Positions 55,898 to 64,000 of a DNA stretch of 64,000 nt are shown here, piece by piece. The DNA is from JALXDT01 sp964634755 (lineage in GTDB: Bacteria > Acidobacteriota > Aminicenantia > JAMOAD01). The position numbers and the translations under genes were made by a program. The DNA lies in contig CAZWJH010000002.1 of NCBI GenBank assembly GCA_964634755.1, positions 1 through 64,000 of the forward strand, given 5' to 3'. Each line of letters starts with the position of its first letter. The stretch's first letter is position 1. The notes beneath the pieces were generated by a model, which was not told the origin of the DNA, ran no database searches, and worked only from the letters and a program-made list of their open reading frames with translations.

Positions 55898-56692
55898 ATG
55901 AGAAAAATAGTTTTTGCTAACAGAAAAGGCGGTTGTGGAAAAACAACGGTAACTGTGAACATTGGTGCAGCTCTTGCAGAGTTAGGGAAAAAGGTTTTAA
56001 TTGTGGATTTGGATTCTCAAGCTCACAGCACTTATTATCTTGGAATTAATCCTTACACAAAAGAGGGAAATTTATTTGAATTTTTTAATAAATATTTTAA
56101 ACAGGAGAAATATTCTCCGGAAGATTACATAATTAAAACCAAATTCAAAAATATAAGCATAATTCCTTCGTCATCTTTTCTTAATGAGATTAGTTTGAAG
56201 GAAGCAAAGGGGAGGGAAGTTGCAGTAAAGGAATTAGTTGAAAAATTTGAAAAAAAATTTGATTTTATACTTATTGATACATCACCTTCAATAGGTTTAT
56301 TTACTAAAAATGCTCTTATTGCAGCTGATGAGGTTATGATTCCAATAGAGATGCATCCCCTTTCGGTAAAAGGCCTTGCTCAAATGATTAGAGAGATTTA
56401 TAAAATAAATAAGGATTACAACAAAGAACTTATAATTTCCGGAATTATACCGACTCTTTTTAATAAAAGAACAAGGGTTTACAATGCTGTTTTAGAGGAA
56501 CTTAAAAAAATATTTCCCGAGGAAATCATATTTTTCGGAGTAAGATATGATATTAAACTTGCGGAAGCTCCGGATCGTCAAAAACCTATAATTTACTATG
56601 CGCCTATTTCAAGAGCTGCTTATGATTTTAAGGTAATAGCCAGAAGGATACTAAGATTATCAGGGAAAGGAAAAAAAATTAAAAAGATTTAA
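55898..56692 (+). CDS. ParA-family ATPase, probable cluster-positioning protein
   Basis: A 264-residue ParA/Soj-type protein: deviant Walker A KGGCGKTT (about 9-16), the VDLDSQAHSTYYLG switch (about 37-50), FILIDTSPSIGLFTKNAL (Walker B) and the C-terminal APDRQKPIIYYAP. No N-terminal HTH is present, so it is a small chromosomal or positioning type. In Rhodobacter sphaeroides a similar ParA (PpfA) distributes a cytoplasmic chemoreceptor cluster; the operon context suggests the same use here. The ATG at 55898 follows the regulator stop by one base; an upstream TTG is in the overlap. Confidence 0.88.
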   Translation: MRKIVFANRKGGCGKTTVTVNIGAALAELGKKVLIVDLDSQAHSTYYLGINPYTKEGNLFEFFNKYFKQEKYSPEDYIIKTKFKNISIIPSSSFLNEISLKEAKGREVAVKELVEKFEKKFDFILIDTSPSIGLFTKNALIAADEVMIPIEMHPLSVKGLAQMIREIYKINKDYNKELIISGIIPTLFNKRTRVYNAVLEELKKIFPEEIIFFGVRYDIKLAEAPDRQKPIIYYAPISRAAYDFKVIARRILRLSGKGKKIKKI

Positions 56693-56705
56693 TGAGGGAG
56701 AAGTT

Positions 56706-57128
56706 ATGGGAAAAGGAAAGAAAGAACTTATAGGAGTTAAGATTGATGATTTGTTAAAAAAAACATTTTCAGAAGAGATCCCAAGTGGTAAAAATGAAGT
56801 TTCCAAAAAAATCTCTATGTTAAAAAAAGAGCTTGAAGATTGTAAAAAATCTCTTGAAAATTTTGACTTTATTAAATGGGGAGATAAAAAACTTTTTGAA
56901 AAAGGTTTAAAGTATGATGAAGAAGGAGATTATCCAATGGCTTCATTTTATTATATCTTAGCATTGGAAAAAAATCCTAAAAATATAAAGGCTATTATTA
57001 ATCTTGCAATTTTATACTATGAGTTTGATATTGAAAAAAGAGCCATTGAACTTTTTAAAAAAGCGCTTGAACTTGACCCTGATAACAAAATAGCAAAGGA
57101 AAACCTAAAAATCTTGGAGGAGGATTAA
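56706..57128 (+). CDS. TPR protein of the chemotaxis-like operon
   Basis: A 140-residue protein. The N-terminus (about 1-55) is charged and helical, and the C-terminal half holds two to three tetratricopeptide repeats (LFEKGLKYDEEGDYPMASFY, then INLAILYYEFDIEKRAIELF). It may link ParA to the receptor or to the Hsp70, whose gene follows two bases after its stop. GAGGGAGAAG precedes the ATG. Confidence 0.75.
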   Translation: MGKGKKELIGVKIDDLLKKTFSEEIPSGKNEVSKKISMLKKELEDCKKSLENFDFIKWGDKKLFEKGLKYDEEGDYPMASFYYILALEKNPKNIKAIINLAILYYEFDIEKRAIELFKKALELDPDNKIAKENLKILEED

Positions 57129-57130
57129 AG

Positions 57131-58642
57131 GTGATATTAGGAATAGATTTGGGAACAACTAATTCCTCTTCGGCATTTTTAAATGATGAGAGCAAACCTG
57201 AGGTTATAATAAATGAAAAGGGACAGAGGCTTACTCCCTCTGTCGTATTTTTCAAGAATTTAAATGAAGTTGTGGTGGGGGAGAATGCTGCGATAAACAA
57301 TCCTCTTGAAGATGAGAAAATAATAAAAAATATTAAGAGAAGAATGGGTGAAAATTACAGAGCAAAGGTGCTCGGAAGGGAGTTTACTCCCTCTGAAATA
57401 TCTTCTTTGATACTAAAAAAAATAAAAAAATACTCAGAGGAATTTCTATCAGAAAAAATAACAGATACTGTAATTACAGTTCCCGCTTATTTTAATCATA
57501 AGCAGAGAGCCGCTACCAAGAGAGCAGGGGAGATTGCTGGTTTTGAAAGAATAAACATTATAAATGAGCCAACATCAGCACTTCTTGCTTATAATTTCAT
57601 AAATATTGAGAAAGAAAAAAATAGTGTGGTTGTGGTTGTAGATATAGGAGGAGGAACATTTGATATTACGATAATGGAAAGCAAAGATGGAGTCCAAAAG
57701 GTGCTTGCGACAGGAGGAGATATTAGGCTCGGAGGTATTGATTTTGACGAAAAAATAGTTGAACTTTTAATAAAAAATTTTAAAAGTGCCAATGATTTTG
57801 ATTTAAGAAATGACCCCATTGCTTTAAATCAGCTTTACATTTCATCAAGAAAAGCCAAAGAGGATCTTTCCACTCTTGAAAACACAACTATTGTTATCCC
57901 TTATATCACTATTTCTGAAAAAGGACCACTTCACTTAAAATATGAACTCACCAGAAAAGAATTTGAGCTTATTTCAAAGGATATAGTAGAAAGAATCTTG
58001 TCAATAATAGAAAAAACATTTAATGAAAATAATATTAGCTATAAATTAATTGATAAAATCCTCTTTGTTGGCGGAAGTACAAGAATTCCATTTTTAAGAG
58101 AGAGAATAATAAGATTTTTTGAAAATAAAACTGAGAAAAGTAGAGAATATCTGCTTCCAAAGGCTAAGATCAATCCCGATGAAGTTGTTAGTATGGGAGC
58201 TGCTATTTACGGAGGAATAATTGAAGGTAAGGTAAAAGATATGGAGTTTTTTGATGTTGTATCTTATTATTTGGGAATTGAAGAGGAAAGTGGTAATTTT
58301 GTTCCTGTTATTAATAAGAATGAGACATATCCTTTGGTTAAAACTAAAGTTTTTACCACTGTTTATGATAATCAGGAATACATCAAGATAAAAATCTTGC
58401 AAAAAAGAGAGCTTGAAGAAGAGGCAAATGAATTGGGTTATTTTTATCTTGAAAACCTTCCTAAAGTTGAAGCGGGGACTCCCAATATTGATGTGGAGTT
58501 TGCAATAGATAAATCTGGTATTTTAAAAGTAGTTGCTTTGGACTTGGATAGTGGAAAAGTGAATGATATTATTATTGAAGATTTTGAGAGAACAAATGAT
58601 TTTATAGATGAAAGGAGAGGAAAAAATATAATCGTTTTATAA
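57131..58642 (+). CDS. Lid-less Hsp70 (DnaK-like) protein
   Basis: A 503-residue Hsp70-family protein. The actin-like ATPase domain (about 1-370) has GIDLGTTNSSSA, PAYFNHKQRAATKRAGEIAG, the phosphate-2 motif VDIGGGTFDI and FVGGSTRIPFLRE. A substrate-binding beta domain follows (about 385-500), but the protein stops before the roughly 130-residue helical lid of DnaK. It starts with GTG after GGAGG and lies between TPR and chemoreceptor genes, with no dnaJ or grpE nearby. It may be a specialised chaperone or scaffold for the receptor complex; housekeeping DnaK would be longer and elsewhere. Confidence 0.88.
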   Translation: MILGIDLGTTNSSSAFLNDESKPEVIINEKGQRLTPSVVFFKNLNEVVVGENAAINNPLEDEKIIKNIKRRMGENYRAKVLGREFTPSEISSLILKKIKKYSEEFLSEKITDTVITVPAYFNHKQRAATKRAGEIAGFERINIINEPTSALLAYNFINIEKEKNSVVVVVDIGGGTFDITIMESKDGVQKVLATGGDIRLGGIDFDEKIVELLIKNFKSANDFDLRNDPIALNQLYISSRKAKEDLSTLENTTIVIPYITISEKGPLHLKYELTRKEFELISKDIVERILSIIEKTFNENNISYKLIDKILFVGGSTRIPFLRERIIRFFENKTEKSREYLLPKAKINPDEVVSMGAAIYGGIIEGKVKDMEFFDVVSYYLGIEEESGNFVPVINKNETYPLVKTKVFTTVYDNQEYIKIKILQKRELEEEANELGYFYLENLPKVEAGTPNIDVEFAIDKSGILKVVALDLDSGKVNDIIIEDFERTNDFIDERRGKNIIVL

Positions 58643-58662
58643 ATAAAGAAGAGGAGGAAATA

Positions 58663-60612
58663 ATGGGTAAAGTTTTGGAAAAACCCCCTGTTAATACGGG
58701 GGTAGCAGAAAAAAAGGTTGTAAAAAGTGAGGAGTTAGCGAAAAAGAGAGAAGATGCAAAAAGAAGAGCACTTGAAAGAGCAAGGGCAAGAACTCTTGCC
58801 AAAACTCAGCAGCTCTCCGAGAGACTTGCGACAGCTACCGAACAGCTTGCATCCGGAATAGAGGAGGTACAGGTTTCAGCTGAACAGCTTTTAAAATCAA
58901 TGGAGCAAATAGCTGCAGGGGCAGAAGAGTCTTCAGCAGCAGCTGATCAATCTAAAGCTGCAATTACCCAGATTAACAAGGCTGTTGGTGTTGTTTTTAA
59001 GGAAGCTCAAGAATCAGGGAAACTTGTTGATTTAGTAAAGGATAGGGTTCAAGTTATGGCAGATAATATAACTGGGATGATAGAGGGTGTTAGGAATGCT
59101 GCAAAAAGGTCAGTTGAATCATTAAAAGTTGCGGAAAACCTTGAGAAAAGCTCGGAAGAGATTGGAGGAATAATTAAGACAGTTGTAAGAATAGCTGATC
59201 AAATTAATCTTCTTGCCTTAAATGCTGCGATTGAGGCTGCAAGAGCAGGAGAGCACGGGAAAGGTTTTGCCGTAGTTGCAGACGAGGTAAGAAACCTTGC
59301 AGGACTTTCTGAAAAGAATGCTAAGGATATAAGAGAATTAATAGGAGCCATAAGAACCGAAATAGGAGAGATTGTTAAAAAGGTTAAAGAAACCACAAAA
59401 ACATCTGAAGAAGAAGCTGAAAAAGGCGCAGCTATACTTACTGATTTGAAAGAGTTTAATAAAGGATTAGGAAAAATTGTAGAGACATCAGAAGCTCTTA
59501 TAAATGCTTCTAAACAGATAAAAGAGATATCAGAGGAGTTTTTAAAAAAGTCTGAAGTTGTTGCTGCCGCATCTGAAGAAGCTGCATCTGCAGCCGAGGA
59601 GGCTACAAAAGCGGTAAAGGAAATAAATGTTGCTTTTACGGAAATAAACGAAGCTTCAAATGAGCTTGCTCAAATGGCAGAGGATCTTAAAAACTCAACA
59701 GATATTGAAAAATCATCTGAAGAACTTGCAGCACTTGCAGAGCAGCTATCGTCAAATATTGAAGAAGCAGCATCTGCCGGAAGACAGATTGCAACATCAA
59801 TCACACAAATTTCAATTGGCGCTGAAGATCAGGCAAAGAACAGTGAAGAGGGAAAGGTAATTTCCGACAAGGTAGAAAAGATTTCTAAGGAACAGCTTGA
59901 AAAGGTAAAAGAGCTAATGGGCTTTATTGAAGAAGTAAAAAATATAATGGAAAAGAACAGATTAAAAGTGAATGAGCTTGTTTCTGGAATTAATGAAACT
60001 GCTAAAAACAATATTGAATCAGGTAAAAACATAAGAGAGCTTGAGAAGCAAGCATCTAAGATAAATCAAATAGTTGATTCAATTGCAATGATATCTATTC
60101 AAACAAATATGTTAGCTGTTTCCGGAGCAATAGAAGCAGCAAGAGCAGGTGAATACGGAAGAGGTTTTTCTGTTGTTTCCGGGGATATAAGAACTCTTTC
60201 AGATGATTCTTCTGAAAATGCCTCAAAAATAAAAGATCTTGTTGAAGATATACAAAAACAGATTTCTTTAGTGGCTATTGAAGTTGAAAATTCTGGAGCA
60301 TTAGCCATCGAAGAATCTGAAAAAGCTAAAACTTCTCTTTCATTATTAAATGAGGTAGGAAAGCTCATTGATAATATAATGAATAGTATAGATAATGTAG
60401 CAAAGCTCATGGAAGAACTTTTAGCGTCAGTGACAGAAGCTAAAAAAGGAGTAGAACAGATAGCAGCAGCTGCAGAAGAAGCTGCTGCGGCAACACAAGA
60501 GGCATCATCTGCTGCCGAACAGCAATCAAAAGCTCTTGAAGGGTTATCAGCAGCCGTTGAGGAAATTTCTTCCATGGCTGATGAACTTCAAAATTTAGGA
60601 GTTGAGGGATGA
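58663..60612 (+). CDS. Soluble double-headed methyl-accepting chemotaxis protein
   Basis: A 649-residue coiled-coil receptor without transmembrane or recognisable sensor domain. It carries two hairpin tips of the CheA/CheW-binding type. The first is canonical (IADQINLLALNAAIEAARAG, residues about 178-197, followed by GFAVVADEVRNLA). The second is divergent (about 480-515, with SIQTNMLAVSGAIEAARAG and RGFSVVSGDIRTL). The two halves are alanine-, glutamate- and serine-rich coiled coils with possible methylation residues. This arrangement suggests a cytoplasmic cluster receptor, like TlpT-type proteins positioned by ParA. It overlaps cheW by ATGA at 60609-60612. Confidence 0.9.
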   Translation: MGKVLEKPPVNTGVAEKKVVKSEELAKKREDAKRRALERARARTLAKTQQLSERLATATEQLASGIEEVQVSAEQLLKSMEQIAAGAEESSAAADQSKAAITQINKAVGVVFKEAQESGKLVDLVKDRVQVMADNITGMIEGVRNAAKRSVESLKVAENLEKSSEEIGGIIKTVVRIADQINLLALNAAIEAARAGEHGKGFAVVADEVRNLAGLSEKNAKDIRELIGAIRTEIGEIVKKVKETTKTSEEEAEKGAAILTDLKEFNKGLGKIVETSEALINASKQIKEISEEFLKKSEVVAAASEEAASAAEEATKAVKEINVAFTEINEASNELAQMAEDLKNSTDIEKSSEELAALAEQLSSNIEEAASAGRQIATSITQISIGAEDQAKNSEEGKVISDKVEKISKEQLEKVKELMGFIEEVKNIMEKNRLKVNELVSGINETAKNNIESGKNIRELEKQASKINQIVDSIAMISIQTNMLAVSGAIEAARAGEYGRGFSVVSGDIRTLSDDSSENASKIKDLVEDIQKQISLVAIEVENSGALAIEESEKAKTSLSLLNEVGKLIDNIMNSIDNVAKLMEELLASVTEAKKGVEQIAAAAEEAAAATQEASSAAEQQSKALEGLSAAVEEISSMADELQNLGVEG

Positions 60613-62261
60613 GTCAAGTTAAATATCTAAAATTTTTACTTGACAAAACATGTTTTTCAATCAAAATTGATTATGTGGAGGAGATTATTCATCTGCCACA
60701 AATTACAAAGGTTCCTCTGAGCGAAGATTTTATCATTGGAATTTCAAATTTAAGAGGTGAGATAGCTCCTATTGTTGACTTGAAGAAAAGAATTAAGGGA
60801 AATTATATTGAATTAAATGATCTATCGAGAGTTATTGTGGTCAATCTTGGTGGAGAAAAAACAGGTTTGTTAATTGAGTCAATAAGTTCTATAGAAGAGG
60901 TAGAAGAAGAAAAGATAACAAGTGCAGATAAATTTGAAGGGATAAGTTCAAAGTTTTTAGAGGGAATATATGAAACTCCAAAAGGTGATTTGGTAGGAAT
61001 AGTTAATTTAAAAGAGATTATCTTATTTGAATCAAGAGGAAAAGAGTTAAAGCAGGAAAAAACAGCATTTGAGGATAAAGAGGTAGAGGATAAATCAGTT
61101 GAAAGATACGGAAAAAAGATTCTTACTTTCAGAGTGAGGGGGCAGATTTTTGCAGTAGAAATTGATTTTTCAAGAGAGATAATCGAAAAACCAAAAATTG
61201 AAGAAATTCCAACCAAGTCAAAAGATATTATAGGTGTTTTTAACCTTAGAGAAGAAATAATACCTGTGGTTGATTTAAGAAGAAAACTTGAAATTGAAGA
61301 TGATACACAACAAGATGATGAACATATTGATAAAATTATAGTCTTTACTTATTATGGTAGTATTATTGGTCTACTTGTTAATGAAGTGGAAGAGGTATTA
61401 GATCCATTAAAGTCTGAAATAATGCCTGTGCCTAATACTTTTGATGACTTTTCGAAAAGATTTGTAAAAGCAATTTACCATACTGAAAGAAGTGGGGAAA
61501 TAGTTTTTGTTTTGGATGAGAAAAGCATTTTAACTGAAGAAGAAATTGAAGATATTGATAAATTTAAAAAAGAAAGTGAAGATAAAGCAGTTATCATGGA
61601 AAGAGAAGAAGCAAAAATAGCTGTTTTTAACATAGGAGAAGAAGAGTTCGGATTTCCTATTGAGAAAATTAATGAAATCAACAGACTGCCTGAGATAACT
61701 TCTGTTCCAAAGTCTGCAAAATTTATTGAAGGAATAATTAATCTAAGAGGTGAAATTATCCCTGTGGTAAATCTAAGAGAAAGGTTGGGTTTTGAAAGAA
61801 AAGAATTAGATGAGGATGAGCTCGAGAGAGTGATAATAGTAGAAATAGGAGGGCAGAAAACGGGTTTAATGGTAGATAGGGTTAAGGAAATTAAAGCTAT
61901 TGACAACTCTATGTTTAAAGAGGTTCCTCAATTTTTAAAAACATCGGTTGAGAGAGATGTTATAGAAAGAATTGTGAATGTGGAGAGTGAAGGCAGAATC
62001 ATCACAATTCTTTCCGTGGATAATATTCTTACAAAAGAGGAAAAAAGAGAGCTTAAAATCAATAAAGATTTGAAAAAGGATGTGAAAAAACAGCCTAAAG
62101 AAGAACAAAAGGAAATCATTGAAAAAGAGAAAAAAGAAAATTCTGTAAAAAAAGAGGTATCAGAAGCTAAAAAAAAGAAAACAGTTAATAAAAAGAAAGA
62201 AAGAACCAAAACTCAAAAGAAAGGAGGGGGTAGAAAGAAAAAATTAATAAAAGCAAAATAG
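60609..62261 (+). CDS. Triple-CheW scaffold protein with lysine-rich tail
   Basis: A 550-residue protein containing three CheW domains in tandem: about 3-145 (NLRGEIAPIVDL), 168-312 (NLREEIIPVVDL) and 335-478 (NLRGEIIPVVNL). The middle domain has Glu in place of the motif glycine and may be a degenerate binding site. Residues about 480-550 are strongly Lys/Glu-rich, ending in a basic run, and may bind nucleic acid or other proteins. CheW couples receptors to CheA; a three-domain version could bridge several receptors or CheA molecules in a soluble array. It is the partner of the adjacent double-headed receptor. Confidence 0.92.
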   Translation: MSQVKYLKFLLDKTCFSIKIDYVEEIIHLPQITKVPLSEDFIIGISNLRGEIAPIVDLKKRIKGNYIELNDLSRVIVVNLGGEKTGLLIESISSIEEVEEEKITSADKFEGISSKFLEGIYETPKGDLVGIVNLKEIILFESRGKELKQEKTAFEDKEVEDKSVERYGKKILTFRVRGQIFAVEIDFSREIIEKPKIEEIPTKSKDIIGVFNLREEIIPVVDLRRKLEIEDDTQQDDEHIDKIIVFTYYGSIIGLLVNEVEEVLDPLKSEIMPVPNTFDDFSKRFVKAIYHTERSGEIVFVLDEKSILTEEEIEDIDKFKKESEDKAVIMEREEAKIAVFNIGEEEFGFPIEKINEINRLPEITSVPKSAKFIEGIINLRGEIIPVVNLRERLGFERKELDEDELERVIIVEIGGQKTGLMVDRVKEIKAIDNSMFKEVPQFLKTSVERDVIERIVNVESEGRIITILSVDNILTKEEKRELKINKDLKKDVKKQPKEEQKEIIEKEKKENSVKKEVSEAKKKKTVNKKKERTKTQKKGGGRKKKLIKAK

Positions 62262-62269
62262 GAGGCCCA

Positions 62270-63322
62270 ATGAGAAAAAAGATTAATGTTCTTGTAGCGG
62301 ATGATTCAGCCCTGATGAGAAAGTACATCAGAGAGATGTTGGAATCCGATCCGGAAATTAAAGTTATTGCCGTAGCAAGAGACGGGGAAGATACTATAGA
62401 AAAAGCAAGGAAGTACAATCCTGATGTCATTACATTGGATATTAATATGCCCAAAATGGATGGTATCGCTGCTCTTCAAATACTTGTGGGAGAAAAGATA
62501 GCACCTATTATAATGCTTTCATCTCTTACTCAGGAGGGTGCTTTAATAACATTTGAAGCCCTTGAACTTGGGGCTTTTGATTATGTGGCAAAGCCGGGAG
62601 GTACTGTCTCTCTAAATATTAAACAGGTAAAAGACGAACTCATTGCAAAAGTAAAAGCTGCGGCTCTAAGCAGAACTATGGGTAAATTAATAAGAAAAAG
62701 GGAAAAAATTAAAGTTAAGAAAAGAAAGCCAAAAAGAATCTCAAAAAGAAAAGCCGTAGCAATTGGAATTTCAACCGGAGGACCAAAAACTTTAATGGAT
62801 GTTATTCCTTACCTGCCTGAGAACATTCCGGCTGATATTTACATAGTTCAACATATGCCTCCCTCTTTTACGAAAAGTTTTGCTCAAAGATTGGATAAAA
62901 ATTCAAAGATTACAGTTGTGGAAGCGGAAGCTGGAATAGAGGCAAGAAATGGACTTGCTGTACTTGGAAAAGGTGGTTATCATTTAACTGTTTTTCAGAA
63001 AATGAATGGTAATATAATTGTTAGAACCCCTTCACTTCCCAGGACAATGTTTATGCCCTCTGTTAATGTGATGATGGAATCAGTTTTAAAGGTTTATGGC
63101 AAAGATACCGTGGGAGTTTTGATGACAGGAATGGGAGATGATGGTGCTGATGCTATGGTAAAAATTAGAAGAGCAGGTGGAATCACTGTTGCTGAGAGCG
63201 AGGAAACCGCAATAGTTTTCGGGATGCCAAGGGAAGCTATTGAGAGAGGTGGAGCGGATTATGTTGAGCCGAGTTATAAGATGGCTGAAAAAATAGTTGA
63301 AGCCGTATATGAAGAGCTTTAA
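62270..63322 (+). CDS. cheB: Chemotaxis protein-glutamate methylesterase CheB
   Basis: A 350-residue protein. The N-terminal receiver (about 1-120) has VADDSALMRK, phosphoacceptor LDINMPKMDG and the Lys in VAKPGG. A basic linker (about 135-160) follows, then the methylesterase domain (about 162-350) with the catalytic serine in ISTGGPK, histidine in VQHMPP and aspartate in GMGDDGADAM. It removes methyl groups from receptor glutamates for adaptation. GGAGG precedes the ATG. The frame continues past its TAA into a PAS-receiver protein. No cheR is in the window. Confidence 0.95.
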   Translation: MRKKINVLVADDSALMRKYIREMLESDPEIKVIAVARDGEDTIEKARKYNPDVITLDINMPKMDGIAALQILVGEKIAPIIMLSSLTQEGALITFEALELGAFDYVAKPGGTVSLNIKQVKDELIAKVKAAALSRTMGKLIRKREKIKVKKRKPKRISKRKAVAIGISTGGPKTLMDVIPYLPENIPADIYIVQHMPPSFTKSFAQRLDKNSKITVVEAEAGIEARNGLAVLGKGGYHLTVFQKMNGNIIVRTPSLPRTMFMPSVNVMMESVLKVYGKDTVGVLMTGMGDDGADAMVKIRRAGGITVAESEETAIVFGMPREAIERGGADYVEPSYKMAEKIVEAVYEEL

Positions 63323-63337
63323 ACGAAAATTAAACCA

Positions 63338-64000
63338 TTGGAGCTTTTCACTGTAAAAAGAATTTTTGATTTTATAAAAATCCCTGTTTTTGCAATTGAC
63401 TACAATAAAGAAATCTTAATGTGGAACAGTAGCATGGCAGAGTTTAGTGGGGTAACTTCCGCAAATGCAATGGGGAAACCAGCTAATGAAATAGCTGGCA
63501 AAGTTTATTCAAAAAATAATCACTTTTTCTGTGAAATATTTTTTGATAAAGAATTAAAAAAAGAGTTTGATGATTTTGAAATAGTTGAATTTGAAGATCA
63601 CATTGTAAGTATTGATAAAGACGATGATTATTTCATAATTAAAGCATCTCCATTTTTTGATAAAAAGGGCAACCTTATGGGAGCTGTTGAAATTTTAATG
63701 ACAAATAAGACATCTTTTAAAAACGATAAAATTAAAAAGAATCAATTAAAAAAAGTTTACATTGTGGATGATTCAAAATTAGCGAGAAATATATTAAAAA
63801 AGATTTTAAAAGATGAAGGAATAAAAGACATTAGCGAATTTTCAGACGGGAGCTCATTAATTGCAAGAGTTTTTAAGGAGAAACCTGATTTAATTTTTCT
63901 TGATCTTTTAATGCCGGGTTTAAAGGGAGAAAGAGTGGCTAAGGCTATAAAAGAAAATTTTCCTGATATATCGGTAGCTATTTTAACTGCCAATATCCAA
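63338..64000 (+). CDS. PAS-receiver protein, partial (cut by the window end)
   Basis: Read here because it runs off the window. From a TTG at 63338 the frame is open to base 64000 (221 codons). It has a PAS domain (about 4-125, with IPVFAIDYNKEILMWNSSMAEFSG read in parts) and a receiver (about 143 onward) with VDDSK, phosphoacceptor LDLLMPG and the conserved Thr in ILTAN. The frame is the same as cheB and starts right after its TAA; no ATG occurs before the PAS core and no strong ribosome site is seen. The start is therefore uncertain, and a single-stop interruption of a CheB-PAS-receiver fusion is possible. Confidence 0.75.
   Translation, partial: MELFTVKRIFDFIKIPVFAIDYNKEILMWNSSMAEFSGVTSANAMGKPANEIAGKVYSKNNHFFCEIFFDKELKKEFDDFEIVEFEDHIVSIDKDDDYFIIKASPFFDKKGNLMGAVEILMTNKTSFKNDKIKKNQLKKVYIVDDSKLARNILKKILKDEGIKDISEFSDGSSLIARVFKEKPDLIFLDLLMPGLKGERVAKAIKENFPDISVAILTANIQ

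Noticed and set aside
1..64000. tRNA, rRNA, CRISPR array, prophage or intact transposase
   Set aside because: Intergenic regions were read on both strands and no cloverleaf, spacer-repeat series or transposase motif was seen; small RNAs without strong structure could be missed.

Overview
The window is an AT-rich bacterial chromosome segment, roughly one third G+C by eye, densely packed with short or overlapping gene junctions. It contains an outer-membrane-type barrel protein, a Tol/TonB set, exopolysaccharide and LPS-type glycosyltransferases, pyruvate:ferredoxin oxidoreductase and chemotaxis genes. This suggests a Gram-negative (diderm), probably anaerobic, motile, peptide-using bacterium. 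The mixture (DUF5916 barrel, OPT peptide transporter, NifJ, SSS symporter with a micro-subunit) would fit an Acidobacteriota/Aminicenantia-like or another poorly sampled lineage. The sequence alone does not settle the phylum. UGA is a normal stop here. No rRNA, tRNA, CRISPR array, prophage or intact insertion sequence was seen.

Layout. 1-7.5 kb: a DUF5916 barrel gene interrupted by a stop, a flippase-like membrane protein, nrdR, a small heat-shock protein, lon, a PAP2 phosphatase and an orphan GspC-like PDZ protein. 7.5-15.4 kb: a PpiD-like foldase, an OPT oligopeptide transporter paired with an M24 peptidase, a PilZ protein, and small membrane and pentapeptide proteins. 15.4-24.4 kb: one long operon with membrane dipeptidase, two sugar-polymer enzymes, a TPR protein, all four acetyl-CoA carboxylase subunits (accB-C-D-A) and a GH18 lipoprotein. 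24.4-35.4 kb: nifJ, a YjfB-like motility microprotein behind a sigma-28-like promoter, a periplasmic 22-residue-repeat protein, a DUF1015 protein, an unusual Clp ATPase with a TPR-like N-terminus, and a sodium:solute symporter with a 48-residue partner. 35.5-40.7 kb: tolQ-tolR-tolA/tonB-tolB and two glycosyltransferases. The last of these is split by a 100-N scaffold gap that is almost certainly an artefact, because both contig ends carry the same 55 bases. 41-47 kb: a decayed AAA/DUF4143 gene, prfB without its programmed frameshift, a MurU-AmgK fusion for cell-wall sugar recycling, and HD, inositol-phosphatase-like and dCMP-deaminase-like genes. 47-55 kb (minus strand): a phosphoesterase, dnaE and a five-PAS hybrid histidine kinase.

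The most interesting region is 55.2-64.0 kb. It is one operon of a winged-helix regulator, ParA, a TPR protein, a lid-less Hsp70, a soluble chemoreceptor with two signalling tips, a protein with three CheW domains, CheB, and a PAS-receiver protein that continues in the CheB frame after its stop codon. The best-known parallel is the ParA-positioned cytoplasmic chemoreceptor cluster (PpfA/TlpT in Rhodobacter sphaeroides). The Hsp70, TPR and triple-CheW parts make this version look like an undescribed variant. No cheA, cheR or cheY lies inside the window.

A recurring regulatory theme is TTGACA-like/17 bp/TATTTT-like promoters whose -10 box ends only 5-8 bases before the ATG and that lack a Shine-Dalgarno sequence. 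These suggest leaderless mRNAs for several genes (at about 1520, 35545, 42541 and 55270), beside many ordinary genes with strong GGAGG sites.
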